64,000 nt of DNA, from assembly GCA_000381565.1 (NCBI GenBank), contig KB906725.1:2173818-2237817 (forward strand). The letters run 5' to 3'. Of the stretch, positions 42,217 to 55,293 are shown piece after piece. The position numbers and the translations under genes were made by a program. Below the pieces are notes generated by a model that was not told the DNA's origin, searched no databases, and worked only from the letters and a program-made list of their open reading frames with translations. Every line of letters starts with the position of its first letter. The stretch's first letter is position 1. The DNA comes from Oxalobacteraceae bacterium AB_14. GTDB lineage: Bacteria; Pseudomonadota; Gammaproteobacteria; Burkholderiales; Burkholderiaceae_D.

Positions 42217-43866
42217 ATGACCAGACCGACAGCCAGTTCCGCCAGCGCTTCCGTTGCCAGCGGCGACAGCGCACATACCGACCGCTACGCGCGCGAGCAC
42301 TTGCCGCCGCCGGAGCAGTGGCCCGAGTTGCGCTTCGACCTGCCCGAGCTTCAATACCCGCCGCGCCTCAATTGCGTGGCGGAGCTGTTCGACGGCGCGC
42401 TGGCCGGCGGCGGCGCCGAGCGCGTCGCGGTGCGCGGCGAGCAGCTCAGCTGGACCTACGCGCAGCTGCTGGAGCGGATCGACCGCATCGCCCATGTGCT
42501 GCGCGGCCCGCTGGGGCTGGAGGCGGGCAACCGCGTGCTGCTGCGCGGCGCCAACCATCCGATGATGGCGGCCTGCGTGCTGGCGGTGCTCAAGGCCGGC
42601 TGCATCGCGGTGCCCACCATGCCGCTGCTGCGCGCGCGCGAACTGGGCACGATCGCCGCCAAGGCCGAGATCAACGCCGTGCTGTGCGCCGACGGCCTGC
42701 GCGCCGAAATGGAAGCGGTGGATATGCCCGCCGCGGTGAAGGCGAAGACCTTGTGGTTCGGCGCCGCCGATGGCTCGCTGGAAGCGCTGATGGCGCAGCA
42801 GCCGGCCAGTTTCGACGCGGTGGACACGGCGGCCGACGACGTTTGCCTGATCAGCTTCACCTCCGGCACCACCGGCATCCCCAAGGGCACCATGCATTTC
42901 CATCGCGACGTGATGGCGATCTGCGACTGCTTCCCGCGCTCGGTGCTGGCTTCGCAGCGCAGCGACGTTTTCATCGGCACGCCGCCGCTGGCCTTTACCT
43001 TCGGCCTGGGCGGCTTGCTGCTGTTCCCGTTGCGGGTCGGCGCGACCGCCGTGCTGCTGGAAAAACTGACGCCGGAAACCCTGCTCAAGGCGATCGAACA
43101 ATACCGCGCCACCGTGTGCTTCACGGCGCCCACCTTCTACCGGCAGATGGCGCCGCTGGCCGGCAAGTACGACATCGGCAGCCTGCAGAAAAGCGTCTCG
43201 GCCGGCGAGGCGCTGCCGCTGGCCACGCGCGAGAGCTGGCGCCAGGCCACCGGGCTGGCGATGATAGACGGCATAGGCGCCACCGAACTGCTGCATATTT
43301 TCATTTCGGCGGCGGGCGACCAGATACGGCCGGGCGCCACCGGCAAACCGGTGCCGGGCTACCAGGCCTGCATCCTCGACCACGACGGCAATCCGGTCGG
43401 GCCGGGCGTGATCGGCCGGCTGGCGGTGAAGGGCCCGACCGGCTGCCGCTACCTGGCGGACGAGCGCCAGCGCGACTACGTGCTCAATGGCTGGAACCTG
43501 ACCGGCGACGCCTACGAGATGGACGCCGACGGCTATTTCTACTATCGCTCGCGCACCGACGACATGATCATCTCGGCCGGCTATAACATCGCCGGGCCGG
43601 AAGTGGAGGACGCGCTGCTGCGCCATCCCGCCGTGGCCGAATGCGGCGTGATCGGCCGGGCCGACGAGGAGCGCGGGCAGATCGTCGAGGCCCACGTGGT
43701 GCTCAAGCCGGGCCACGAAGCGTCGCCGGAGTTGACGGCGCAACTGCAGGAATTCGTCAAAGGGCAGATCGCGCCGTACAAGTATCCGCGCGCGATCCGC
43801 TACCTGAGCGCGCTGCCGCGCACCGAAACCGGAAAACTGCAGCGCTTCAAGCTGCGCACCGAATAA
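42217..43866 (+). CDS. 2-aminobenzoate-CoA ligase (benzoate-CoA ligase family)
   Basis: 549 residues from the ATG at 42217 (CAGGGCG upstream); a GTG at 42175 is in frame but less likely. An AMP-forming acyl-CoA synthetase: P-loop motif ISFTSGTTGIPKGTMHFHRD, GIGATELLHIF (A5), YRSRTDDMIISAGYNIAGPE (A7-A8) and the C-terminal catalytic Lys in RTETGKLQRFKL. The N-terminal YAREHLPPPEQWPELRFDLP is typical of 2-aminobenzoate-CoA ligases. It activates anthranilate to 2-aminobenzoyl-CoA in the first step of the pathway encoded by the operon. The substrate assignment rests on the next gene. Confidence 0.87.
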   Translation: MTRPTASSASASVASGDSAHTDRYAREHLPPPEQWPELRFDLPELQYPPRLNCVAELFDGALAGGGAERVAVRGEQLSWTYAQLLERIDRIAHVLRGPLGLEAGNRVLLRGANHPMMAACVLAVLKAGCIAVPTMPLLRARELGTIAAKAEINAVLCADGLRAEMEAVDMPAAVKAKTLWFGAADGSLEALMAQQPASFDAVDTAADDVCLISFTSGTTGIPKGTMHFHRDVMAICDCFPRSVLASQRSDVFIGTPPLAFTFGLGGLLLFPLRVGATAVLLEKLTPETLLKAIEQYRATVCFTAPTFYRQMAPLAGKYDIGSLQKSVSAGEALPLATRESWRQATGLAMIDGIGATELLHIFISAAGDQIRPGATGKPVPGYQACILDHDGNPVGPGVIGRLAVKGPTGCRYLADERQRDYVLNGWNLTGDAYEMDADGYFYYRSRTDDMIISAGYNIAGPEVEDALLRHPAVAECGVIGRADEERGQIVEAHVVLKPGHEASPELTAQLQEFVKGQIAPYKYPRAIRYLSALPRTETGKLQRFKLRTE

Positions 43867-43876
43867 AGAGAATCGC

Positions 43877-46255
<2,379 letters not shown>

Positions 46256-46259
46256 GCAG

Positions 46260-47111
46260 ATGAGCACCGCGAACAAATCCCGCGCGGCCTATCTTGCGCC
46301 CGGTTCGCCCCCGGTTGGCGCGAACCTGCCGCTGGCTGGCAAGCACGCGCTGGTGACGGGCGGCGCGCGCGGCATCGGCGCCGCCTGCGCGCAGGCCTTG
46401 CTGTTGCGCGGCGCGCGCGTCACACTGGCGGGCCGCGATGCGCAGGCGCTGCTGGCCGCCGTCGATTCCATGAACGCCATCGCCCAGCCGCTGGGCGGGG
46501 CGGTCGCCATGCAGGTGCTGGACGTGACCGATGAGGATTCTGTGCGCAACGGTTTCGCCGCCGCCGCCGCATGCTTCGGCCGCATCGACATCCTGGTCAA
46601 CAACGCCGGCCAGGCCGCGCCCGCGCCGTTCGGCAAGACCGACGCCGCGCTGTGGCGGCGCATGCTGGACGTGAACCTGACCGGCACCTTCCACTGCACC
46701 CAGGCCGCGCTGTCCGGCATGCTGGAGGCGAAGTGGGGCCGCATCGTCAACGTCGCCTCGACGGCGGGGCTGGTCGGTTATCGTTACGTGTCGGCCTACG
46801 TCGCCGCCAAGCACGGCGTGATCGGCCTGACGCGCGCGCTGGCGCTGGAGGTGGCCACCAAGGGCGTGACGGTCAACGCCGTCTGCCCCGGCTACACCGA
46901 AACCGACATCGTGCGCGAGGCGGTCGCCAACATCGTCGCCAGGACCGGCCGCAGCGAGGACGAGGCGCGCGCCGAACTGGCGGCCGGCAATCCGCAGAAG
47001 CGGCTGGTGCGAAGCGAGGAAGTCGCCAGCGCCGTAGCCTGGCTTTGCCTGCCCGAAGCGGGCGCCATGAATGGACAATCCGTCGCCGTCGCCGGCGGAG
47101 AAGTAATGTGA
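46260..47111 (+). CDS. SDR-family dehydrogenase of the anthranilate operon
   Basis: 283 residues. NAD(P)-binding HALVTGGARGIGAACAQALL, VNNAGQAAPAPFGKT, NVASTAGLVGYRYVSAYVAA with the YxxxK pair, NAVCPGYTETDIVREAVANI, and C-terminal EEVASAVAWLCLPEAGAMNG. It begins four bp after the monooxygenase gene. It probably oxidises a hydroxyacyl-CoA intermediate after ring reduction. The N-terminal 25 residues before the Rossmann fold are longer than usual. Confidence 0.87.
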   Translation: MSTANKSRAAYLAPGSPPVGANLPLAGKHALVTGGARGIGAACAQALLLRGARVTLAGRDAQALLAAVDSMNAIAQPLGGAVAMQVLDVTDEDSVRNGFAAAAACFGRIDILVNNAGQAAPAPFGKTDAALWRRMLDVNLTGTFHCTQAALSGMLEAKWGRIVNVASTAGLVGYRYVSAYVAAKHGVIGLTRALALEVATKGVTVNAVCPGYTETDIVREAVANIVARTGRSEDEARAELAAGNPQKRLVRSEEVASAVAWLCLPEAGAMNGQSVAVAGGEVM

Positions 47112-47125
47112 AGTACGAGGAAACT

Positions 47126-47659
47126 ATGCCACCATTTTCAGACAACGAAAACAATCCCAACCCGATCGAGGACGAGAACGCGCCGGTGCTGGACCTGGCC
47201 AGCCGCCTGACGCAGGACCATCACCAGTCGCTCAAGCTGTGGCTGCGCATGCTGTCCTGCACCGTCAGGATCGAGAACGAAATCCGCAGCCGGCTGCGCG
47301 CCAGCTTCGGCATCACCTTGCCGCGCTTCGACCTGATGGCGCAGCTGGAGCGCTATCCGCAGGGACTGCGCATGGGCGAGCTGTCCAAGCGCATGATGGT
47401 CACCGGCGGCAACATCACCGGCATCACCGACCAGCTGGAGCAGGAAAAGCTGGTGGTGCGCGTGCCGGACCCGAAGGACGGCCGCGCCTACAGCGTCAAG
47501 CTGACGGCGGCCGGCCGCAAGGCCTTCGCCACCATGGCCGCCGAACACGAAGGCTGGATCGCCGAGCTGCTGCAAGGCTTGTCCGGCGCCGACAAGAGCC
47601 AGATGATCGACCTGCTGTCGCAGATGAAGCAGCACCTGAACGCCTCGGACGAAAAATAA
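47126..47659 (+). CDS. MarR-family regulator
   Basis: 177 residues from the ATG at 47126 (CGAGGAAA upstream). The core shows the winged helix: LPRFDLMAQLERYPQGLRMG, ELSKRMMVTGGNITGITDQL, and the wing VRVPDPKDGRAYSVKLTAAG. The acidic first 30 residues are an extension. Its location in the middle of the operon suggests it controls the anthranilate genes, with a CoA thioester as a plausible ligand (as known for related MarR proteins of aromatic CoA pathways). Confidence 0.9.
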   Translation: MPPFSDNENNPNPIEDENAPVLDLASRLTQDHHQSLKLWLRMLSCTVRIENEIRSRLRASFGITLPRFDLMAQLERYPQGLRMGELSKRMMVTGGNITGITDQLEQEKLVVRVPDPKDGRAYSVKLTAAGRKAFATMAAEHEGWIAELLQGLSGADKSQMIDLLSQMKQHLNASDEK

Positions 47660-47670
47660 GGAACCACACC

Positions 47671-48524
47671 ATGCGCTATCTTCCCGGCGAAGCCCGGCAA
47701 CTGCCCGGCAACCGCGCCGCGCTGGCCGACTACCAGGCCAGCCATTTTCTGTTTGAGGTCAGCGGCGGCGTCGCCACGCTGACGCTCAACCGCCCCGAGC
47801 GCAAAAACCCGCTGACCTTCGATTCCTACGCCGAGCTGCGCGACCTGTTCCGCGCGCTGGCCTATGCGGACGACGTCAAGGCCGTGGTCATCACCGGCGC
47901 CGGCGACAACTTCTGTTCCGGCGGCGATGTGCACGACATCATCGGCCCGCTGACCAGGCTCGATATGCCCGGCCTGCTGGCGTTCACGCGCATGACGGGC
48001 GACCTGGTGAAAGCCATCCGCGCCTGCCCGCAGCCCATCGTGGCGGCGGTCGACGGCATCTGCGCCGGCGCCGGCGCGATTCTGGCGCTGGCCTCGGACA
48101 TCCGCCTCGGCACGGCGCGCAGCAAGACCGCCTTCCTGTTCACGCGGGTCGGCCTGGCCGGCTGCGACATGGGCGCCTGCGCCTTGCTGCCGCGCGTGAT
48201 CGGCCAGGGCCGCGCGGCCGAGCTGCTGTACACCGGACGCTCGATGTCCGGCGCGGAGGCCGAGCGCTGGGGCTACTTCAACAGCCTGCAGGAACCGGAA
48301 GCGCTGCTGGCGTCCGCGCGCGCCTTCGCGCTAGGCCTGGCCGACGGTCCGACCTTCGCCCACGGCATGACCAAGAAGATGCTGCAGCAGGAATGGAATA
48401 TGGGCGTCGACGAAGCCATCGAGGCGGAAGCGCAGGCGCAGGCGATCTGCATGGCGACCAACGATTTCCACCGCGCCTACCACGCCTTCGTGGCCAAGCA
48501 AAAACCGGAATTCGAGGGCGACTG

Positions 48525-48525
<1 letters not shown>
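47671..48525 (+). CDS. Enoyl-CoA hydratase/isomerase family protein
   Basis: 284 residues. Crotonase fold with the oxyanion-hole segments VVITGAGDNFCSGGDVHDII and AAVDGICAGAGAILALASDI, then FLFTRVGLAGCDMGACALLP and the C-terminal KKMLQQEWNMGVDEAIEAEA. It lies between the MarR and acyl-CoA dehydrogenase genes. It probably hydrates an unsaturated CoA ester, or opens the dearomatised ring, in 2-aminobenzoyl-CoA breakdown. Its 3' end overlaps the next gene by one base. Confidence 0.88.
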
Positions 48526-49699
<1,174 letters not shown>

Positions 49700-49700
<1 letters not shown>

Positions 49701-50089
49701 TGGAATTTCTTCAACCGTCGGGCTGGGTCCGGCCGCGTGGCTATTCGAACGGCGTGGCCGCCAGCGGACGCACGGTGTGCGTCAGCGGCATGATAGGGTG
49801 GGACGGGCAGGGCGTGTTCCACACCGACGACTTCGCCGGCCAGGTGCGCCAGGCGCTGCAGAACGCGGTCGAGGTGCTGGCCGAGGCCGGTGCGCGGCCC
49901 GAGCATATTGTGCGGATGACGTGGTACGTCATCGATAAAAAGGAGTATGTGGCCGCCTACAGGGAGGTCGGCGCGGCCTACCGCGAAGTCATCGGCTTGC
50001 ATTTCCCGGCCATGACGGCGGTGCAGGTGGCCGGACTGGTGGAAGATAGGGCGCGGGTGGAGATTGAGGTAACGGCGGTGGTGCCATGA
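49700..50089 (+). CDS. RidA-family protein of the anthranilate operon
   Basis: 129 residues. The Rid (YjgF/YER057c/UK114) fold shows in YSNGVAASGRTVCVSGMIGW, FAGQVRQALQNAVEVLAEAG, HIVRMTWYVIDKKEYVAAYR and FPAMTAVQVAGLVEDRARVE. The active-site Arg follows the usual position in the last motif. RidA enzymes hydrolyse reactive imines/enamines. In this pathway a primary amino group is lost from the ring product, so a role in imine hydrolysis is plausible inference. The start overlaps the dehydrogenase stop (TGATG). Confidence 0.88.
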
Positions 50090-50210
50090 CGCATTGAAAA
50101 ATGCATAAAATAAAGTAAAAGGTACGAAAAATAAAGGTCGGCGATGAACTGTGCTATATTTAACAATCACATAGTACAAGATTTTAATTTTTACATTTGC
50201 CGAGGAAATC

Positions 50211-50921
50211 ATGGGGAAATACATCAATCGCAGTGTCTTCGCCCTGCTGGCACTGGTATCGTTCGGATATGGCGCGCCCGCCTTTGCTGGCACATCGTTG
50301 CTCAGCGCCGCCGATCAAGCGCAACTGGCTAACTGGTTGGGTGAGGGGCAAATCAAGCTGACGAATATTTATACAAAAATTGCTGGCGACACGTCGACAG
50401 AGTTCCACGAGGCAGTCGATGGCAAGGGGCGTACCTTTGCGGTGATGGAGGCGACCAATTCTACCGGTCAGACTTGGCTGGTGGGCGGCTATGATCCGCA
50501 AAGCTGGTCGACCAAGGGCAGCTACAATATTACTTCTGACCAGGCTGACCGAACAGCATTCCTGTTTAACCTGACCACGGGGGCCAAGCATCTGCAAACG
50601 CCGAAGACCTATGCGCTCGATACCCTCGGTTCATATCAGACCTACAACCACATTGATTATGGTCCGACTTTCGGTTATGGCAATGATTTATTTGTGGGGA
50701 AGGACCTGACCCACGGTCTGTCGCTGATGTACTCGTATATCGATGAGACCGGTACTAATTTCTACACGAGTTTGCTGGATGGTTCGCCCTACGTCGCCCC
50801 TAACGTCACCTATGGCGCAATTCAGGTCTTCTCCATTTCCGCCGTGCCGGAGCCAGCGTCGGCCGCAATGTTGCTGGTTGGCTTGGCCGCGCTGGGTTTG
50901 ATGCGTCGTCGTAAGGTATAA
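50211..50921 (+). CDS. PEP-CTERM sorting domain protein
   Basis: 236 residues. Signal peptide RSVFALLALVSFGYGAPAFA, mature domain with TLD-like pattern (GRTFAVMEATNSTGQTWLVG, SWSTKGSYNITSDQADRTAF), and the C-terminal PEP-CTERM tag: VPEPASAAMLLVGLAALGLM followed by RRRK. The tag is recognised by exosortase; an exosortase B gene lies 10.3 kb downstream in the same orientation. GAGGAAA precedes the start. The protein is expected to be surface- or matrix-associated. Lower GC than the operon before it marks the change into the eps region. Confidence 0.9.
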   Translation: MGKYINRSVFALLALVSFGYGAPAFAGTSLLSAADQAQLANWLGEGQIKLTNIYTKIAGDTSTEFHEAVDGKGRTFAVMEATNSTGQTWLVGGYDPQSWSTKGSYNITSDQADRTAFLFNLTTGAKHLQTPKTYALDTLGSYQTYNHIDYGPTFGYGNDLFVGKDLTHGLSLMYSYIDETGTNFYTSLLDGSPYVAPNVTYGAIQVFSISAVPEPASAAMLLVGLAALGLMRRRKV

Positions 50922-51009
50922 AAAAACCGCGTACGGGGGGGCGCTTGGGATGTGACGCTCCCCTGTTCGGGACGCTGGGTAACCTGTACAATTGCGCTGC
51001 TTTCAGCGT

Positions 51010-51084
51010 GTCGCCATAGTTCAACGGATAGAACAGGTTCCTCCTAAGAATCAGATACAGGTTCGATTCCTGTTGGCGATACCA
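51010..51084 (+). tRNA. tRNA-Arg (anticodon CCU)
   Basis: Complete cloverleaf: acceptor GTCGCCA pairs with TGGCGAT, D-arm GTTC..GAAC, anticodon stem GGTTC/GAATC with loop CTCCTAA giving anticodon CCU, T-arm ACAGG-TTCGATT-CCTGT, discriminator A and encoded CCA at 51082-51084. Confidence 0.95.
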
Positions 51085-51207
51085 GCATGCGCACGGCGGC
51101 AGCGGAAATTGCTCCCTTGACCGCAACAGCCGGTACAATACCGGCTTCATTCATCTCAAGGCGAACTTTCGGCGCATGCCGCTAAGTGCCGGATCAGCAT
51201 ACTCACT

Positions 51208-53118
51208 ATGGCAGTTATCTCTCTTTCCTCAGCGCAACTGGCGTTCGGCCACGTCGCGCTCCTCGATCACGCGGAATTTTCGCTGGAAACGGGCGAGCGC
51301 GTCGGTCTGATCGGCCGCAACGGCACCGGCAAATCGTCGTTGCTTAAAATTATCTCCGGTCGATTCAAGCTTGACGATGGCTTGCTGGTGATGCAGCAGG
51401 GCATCAAGATCGCCTATGTCGAGCAGGAACCCGTGTTCGACCCGGACATGAGCGTATTCGACGCGGTTGCTTCCGGCATGGGGGAGTTGCAAGATTTACT
51501 CAAGGAGTACGACGCGCTGACCGGGCAATTTGGCCAGGGCAACGACGACGCCGTCATGGAGCGCATGCACGATATCCAGGTTAAGCTCGATGCAGCCGAT
51601 GCCTGGAGCTTGCCCAACAAGGTGGAAACGGTGCTCGACCGCTTGAACCTTACCGGTGACATGCTCATGAAAACGTTGTCGGGAGGCATGCAAAAGCGGG
51701 TGGCGCTGGCGCGCGCGCTGGTGTCTGCGCCGGACGTGCTGCTGCTTGATGAGCCTACCAACCACCTGGACTTCACGTCCATCATGTGGCTGGAAGGCTT
51801 GCTGCGCGATTTCAAGGGCAGCGTGCTGTTCATCACCCACGACCGCTCTTTCCTCGACAATGTAGCGACTCGCATCATCGAACTGGATCGCGGCCGGCTA
51901 CTTTCATACCCAGGTAATTTCAGCGCTTACCAGACTCGTAAGGCCGAACAGCTGGAAAACGAAGAGGTGGAAAACGCCAAATTCGACAAGTTTCTGGCGC
52001 AGGAAGAAGTCTGGATACGTAAGGGCGTCAAGGCGCGCCGCGTGCGCGACGAGGGTCGCGTGCGGCGCCTGGAGGCGCTGCGAGTACAGCGCGCGGTGCG
52101 TCGTGACCAGCAGGGCCAGGTTCGACTGGAAGTAACGGCCGGCGAACGTTCCGGCAAGATCGTCGCCGAGCTGGAAAGCGTCAGCAAGAACTTCGGTGAG
52201 CGCGTCATCGTCAGTAATTTCACTGGCACTATCCTGCGCGGCGACAAGGTCGGCCTGATCGGCGCCAACGGCGCCGGTAAGACTACGCTGCTGAAGATGA
52301 TACTCGGTGAGCTGGAGCCGGACAGCGGCGTCGCCAAGCTCGGGACCAAGCTGCAAGTGGCGTATTTCGACCAGATGCGTACTCAGCTCAACGAAGAAGC
52401 CAATCTGATGGAGACCATTGCCCCCGGCAGCGACTGGGTCGAGATCAATGGACAGCGCAAGCACGTGATGAGCTATCTTGGCGACTTCCTGTTCGCGCCG
52501 GAGCGCGCCCGTTCACCTGTCAAGTCACTGTCGGGTGGTGAGCGCAACCGTCTGTTGCTGGCGCGCCTGTTTGCGAAGCCGGCCAACTGCCTGGTGCTGG
52601 ACGAGCCGACCAACGACCTAGATATTGACACCCTGGAATTGCTGGAGGAATTGCTGGAAGACTATACCGGCACCGTGTTCCTGGTCAGCCACGACCGCAC
52701 CTTCCTCGATAACGTGGTGACCCAGGTGGTGGTGGCCGAGGGCGAGGGCAAGTGGCGCGAGTTCGTCGGCGGCTACAGTGACTGGGAACGAGTGCGCAGC
52801 ACCGTGCCGAGTGCGTCGGCCAAGGCGGCCGCCAAGGCGGAGCCTGTGGCGAGCGCGGCTGGCGCCGCAGTTGCGCCGCCTACCAAGCAAAAAAAACTCA
52901 GCTTCAAAGAGCAGCGCGAGCTGGACGAACTGCCCAAGCTTATCGCCGCGCTCGAGGATGAGCAGACTGCACTCAATCTGCAATTGTCCGATCCTGATTT
53001 CTACAAGAAAAATGCGGCCGAAGCCAAGCGGGTCAATGCGCGCATCGCCGACATCGATGGCGAATTGCTGGCCGCGCTGGAGCGTTGGGAGGCTATCGAA
53101 TCCGCTAAGGCAGGCTGA
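51208..53118 (+). CDS. uup: ABC-F family ATPase Uup
   Basis: 636 residues. Two tandem ABC domains without membrane parts: first GLIGRNGTGKSSLLKIISGR with LSGGMQKRVALARAL and LLLDEPTNHLD; second GLIGANGAGKTTLLKMILGE with LSGGERNRLLLARLF and LVLDEPTNDLDIDTL. The linker between them is the charged antibiotic-resistance-domain-like helix pair (about residues 245-320). The C-terminal 90 residues (KKLSFKEQRELDELPKLIAA) form the coiled coil that in Uup binds DNA. Roles in the family include ribosome rescue/translation control and limiting tandem-repeat excision. Confidence 0.95.
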   Translation: MAVISLSSAQLAFGHVALLDHAEFSLETGERVGLIGRNGTGKSSLLKIISGRFKLDDGLLVMQQGIKIAYVEQEPVFDPDMSVFDAVASGMGELQDLLKEYDALTGQFGQGNDDAVMERMHDIQVKLDAADAWSLPNKVETVLDRLNLTGDMLMKTLSGGMQKRVALARALVSAPDVLLLDEPTNHLDFTSIMWLEGLLRDFKGSVLFITHDRSFLDNVATRIIELDRGRLLSYPGNFSAYQTRKAEQLENEEVENAKFDKFLAQEEVWIRKGVKARRVRDEGRVRRLEALRVQRAVRRDQQGQVRLEVTAGERSGKIVAELESVSKNFGERVIVSNFTGTILRGDKVGLIGANGAGKTTLLKMILGELEPDSGVAKLGTKLQVAYFDQMRTQLNEEANLMETIAPGSDWVEINGQRKHVMSYLGDFLFAPERARSPVKSLSGGERNRLLLARLFAKPANCLVLDEPTNDLDIDTLELLEELLEDYTGTVFLVSHDRTFLDNVVTQVVVAEGEGKWREFVGGYSDWERVRSTVPSASAKAAAKAEPVASAAGAAVAPPTKQKKLSFKEQRELDELPKLIAALEDEQTALNLQLSDPDFYKKNAAEAKRVNARIADIDGELLAALERWEAIESAKAG

Positions 53119-53319
53119 GCGCTCCGGTCGGCCGGCGCAGCGATGTTGGTTGCCAAATTGTCAGCTACAATAATACGCAAATTTGTTGTAGCATATGCAT
53201 GATTTTTGGCGGATTAACCTGCCTCGGCCCTCTACTGCAGATTGGAAGATGCATGACCGTAACTGCTTTGCCTGGTGTGCCCGGCGTCCCTGATGGTGCT
53301 GGTCTGCGGCGAGATCCGC

Positions 53320-53982
53320 ATGCTTAACGGGGCTGCCTGGCCCCGCATTCTGCCTTTCGCCGCCTATCTCTCCTTCATTTTTATTGCCGACATGCTGGGC
53401 TGGCTTGGATGGGGGGCGCAAGAGTTGCGCTGGCTTTACGCAGTCAAAGTCGGCACGGTGCTGGCCATTTTAATCGCCTATCGCCGCCGTTACAGCGAGT
53501 TGGCCGGACCTTGGCTCGCCGCGCGTGGCATTGCCGTCGCCATGGCCGCTGGCGTACTGGTGCTGTTGTTGTGGATTAGCCTTAACGCCGACTGGATGAA
53601 GGTGGGGAGTTCGGCGGGATTCGATCCTCATAATGGCGGTGCGATAGACTGGGCGTTGGTGGCCGTGCGGATCGCCGGCGCGGCGCTGGTGGTGCCGGTG
53701 ATGGAGGAACTGTTCTGGCGTTCGTTCCTGATGCGCTGGATCGACACGCAGGATTTTCTCCAGGGCGATCCCGCACGTAGCAGTGCCAAGGCTTTCATTG
53801 TCTCAGTGATATTATTCGGCGTCGAGCACAATCTGTGGCTGGCCGGGGTGGTTGCTGGCGCCGTTTATAGTCTGCTATATATACGTAGTCGTCAGTTATG
53901 GTCGCCGATCCTTGCGCATGGTGTGACGAATGGCTTGCTGGGCGCCTGGATAATTGCCACTGGCAACTGGACTTACTGGTAA
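53320..53982 (+). CDS. CPBP-family intramembrane protease of the exosortase locus
   Basis: 220 residues from the ATG at 53320; in-frame starts at 53275 and 53293 would add cytosolic residues without a binding site. Seven or so membrane helices: WPRILPFAAYLSFIFIADML, GIAVAMAAGVLVLLLWISLN, and others. The three CAAX/CPBP motifs are present: EELFWRSFLMRW (EExxxR), FGVEH and HGVTNG. Such proteins accompany exosortase systems (CAAX prenyl protease-related). Its exact substrate is unknown. It opens the eps cluster. Confidence 0.85.
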   Translation: MLNGAAWPRILPFAAYLSFIFIADMLGWLGWGAQELRWLYAVKVGTVLAILIAYRRRYSELAGPWLAARGIAVAMAAGVLVLLLWISLNADWMKVGSSAGFDPHNGGAIDWALVAVRIAGAALVVPVMEELFWRSFLMRWIDTQDFLQGDPARSSAKAFIVSVILFGVEHNLWLAGVVAGAVYSLLYIRSRQLWSPILAHGVTNGLLGAWIIATGNWTYW

Positions 53983-54019
53983 TATTCACAAATAGCTGTT
54001 TGACATCTCAAGAGACGAA

Positions 54020-55285
54020 ATGACAATGTTGAGTTCTTCGCGAAAACACCTCCCCCCCTCCAGCCGGGTTCTGGCGGCCAAAGCGCCGCGCCAATGCCAG
54101 CGGTACGGCATGGCCTTCCTGATAGGAGGCCTGTTTTGCGGAGGTGCCAACGCGGCGCTCAGCGACACGATACATCCGTTCGCATCGGTGACCTACAGCC
54201 ACGAGGATAACCTGCTGCGCCTGTCGGACGACGCGCCGCTCGCTCCCGGCCAGCAACGCGACGACGATTTGCGGTCGGCGGTGGCTGGGCTTCAGCTGGA
54301 GCGCCCGATCGGCCGCCAAGTGTTGACGGCCCAGGCCAAGGTGTCGCGCGTGACGTTCAGCCATTATGATCAGCTCAACTACAACGGCCAAGATTTCAGT
54401 GCGGCGCTCCAGTGGCATTTGTTCGAGCACCTCGACGGCCATGTTGGTGGCAGTTACGCGCAAACGCTGACGCCGTTTACCGACTTTCATACCAGCGAAC
54501 GCAATCTGCGCGTGCAGCGCGGGGAGTATATGGACGGCGCCTGGCGCTTCCTGCCGAGCTGGCAGGTACGCGGTGGCTTTACCCGCAATAAGTTTTCCTA
54601 CGACCTGCTGGCACAACAGTTTAACGACCGCACCGAAGACCTGACGGAGTTCGGCGTCGACTATCTGGCCAGCACCGGCAGCCGGATCGGCCTGGTCGGC
54701 CGCGAACTGCGGGGGCGCTACCCCAATCAGCGTAATTTCGGCGGAATAGCGATCGACGACGGCTTTACCCAGCGTGAAATAAAGCTCAACATCTTCTGGT
54801 ACTTGGGCGAAGCCACCCAGGTTCAGGTGCTGGCCGGCCGGGCGAAGCGCGAGCATAACTTCTTCACCGTGCGCGACACCAGCGGCGTCAACGGGCGCGT
54901 GACGGCTAACTGGAATCCCACCGGCAAACTGCGTTTCTCGGCGGCGGCCTGGCGCGAGTTCTCGGCGGTGGAAAGTTCCATCGTCAATAGCAGCCTGAAC
55001 AAAGGGGGCAGCCTGAACGCGGTCTGGAATGCCACAGCCAAGATCGCGGTCAACAGCTCGCTGCGCCGCGAAAAGCGTGATTTCAGCGCGGCTGGCGGCG
55101 TGGCTTTGCCGATCGACCTGACGGACACCATCCGCTCCGCCTCTCTGGGGTTGACCTACAATCCGCTGAGCGTACTGCAATTCGGGGTGAACGCTTTCAC
55201 CGAAAAACGCAGCGGCAGTCCGTTTTTAGGCAGCGGCACTTACAAAGCCAATGGTATGTCGCTGACCGCGACAGCACAGTTTTAG
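54020..55285 (+). CDS. epsL: Outer-membrane beta-barrel protein EpsL
   Basis: 421 residues. The N-terminus (MTMLSSSRKHLPPSSRVLAA) is basic and long, followed by a signal-like helix (GMAFLIGGLFCGGANAALS). The mature part has repeated amphipathic strands such as HPFASVTYSHEDNLLRLSDD, VSRVTFSHYDQLNYNGQDF and VTANWNPTGKLRFSAAAWRE, ending in a terminal aromatic (LTATAQF), as in porin-like barrels. It corresponds to the exosortase-associated EpsL outer-membrane protein for exopolysaccharide export. AAGAGACGAA precedes the start. Confidence 0.85.
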   Translation: MTMLSSSRKHLPPSSRVLAAKAPRQCQRYGMAFLIGGLFCGGANAALSDTIHPFASVTYSHEDNLLRLSDDAPLAPGQQRDDDLRSAVAGLQLERPIGRQVLTAQAKVSRVTFSHYDQLNYNGQDFSAALQWHLFEHLDGHVGGSYAQTLTPFTDFHTSERNLRVQRGEYMDGAWRFLPSWQVRGGFTRNKFSYDLLAQQFNDRTEDLTEFGVDYLASTGSRIGLVGRELRGRYPNQRNFGGIAIDDGFTQREIKLNIFWYLGEATQVQVLAGRAKREHNFFTVRDTSGVNGRVTANWNPTGKLRFSAAAWREFSAVESSIVNSSLNKGGSLNAVWNATAKIAVNSSLRREKRDFSAAGGVALPIDLTDTIRSASLGLTYNPLSVLQFGVNAFTEKRSGSPFLGSGTYKANGMSLTATAQF

Positions 55286-55293
55286 CACATGAC

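Noticed and set aside
50930..50985. G-rich/C-rich inverted repeat after the PEP-CTERM gene as a terminator
   Set aside because: Stem is imperfect and there is no T-run; left unassigned.
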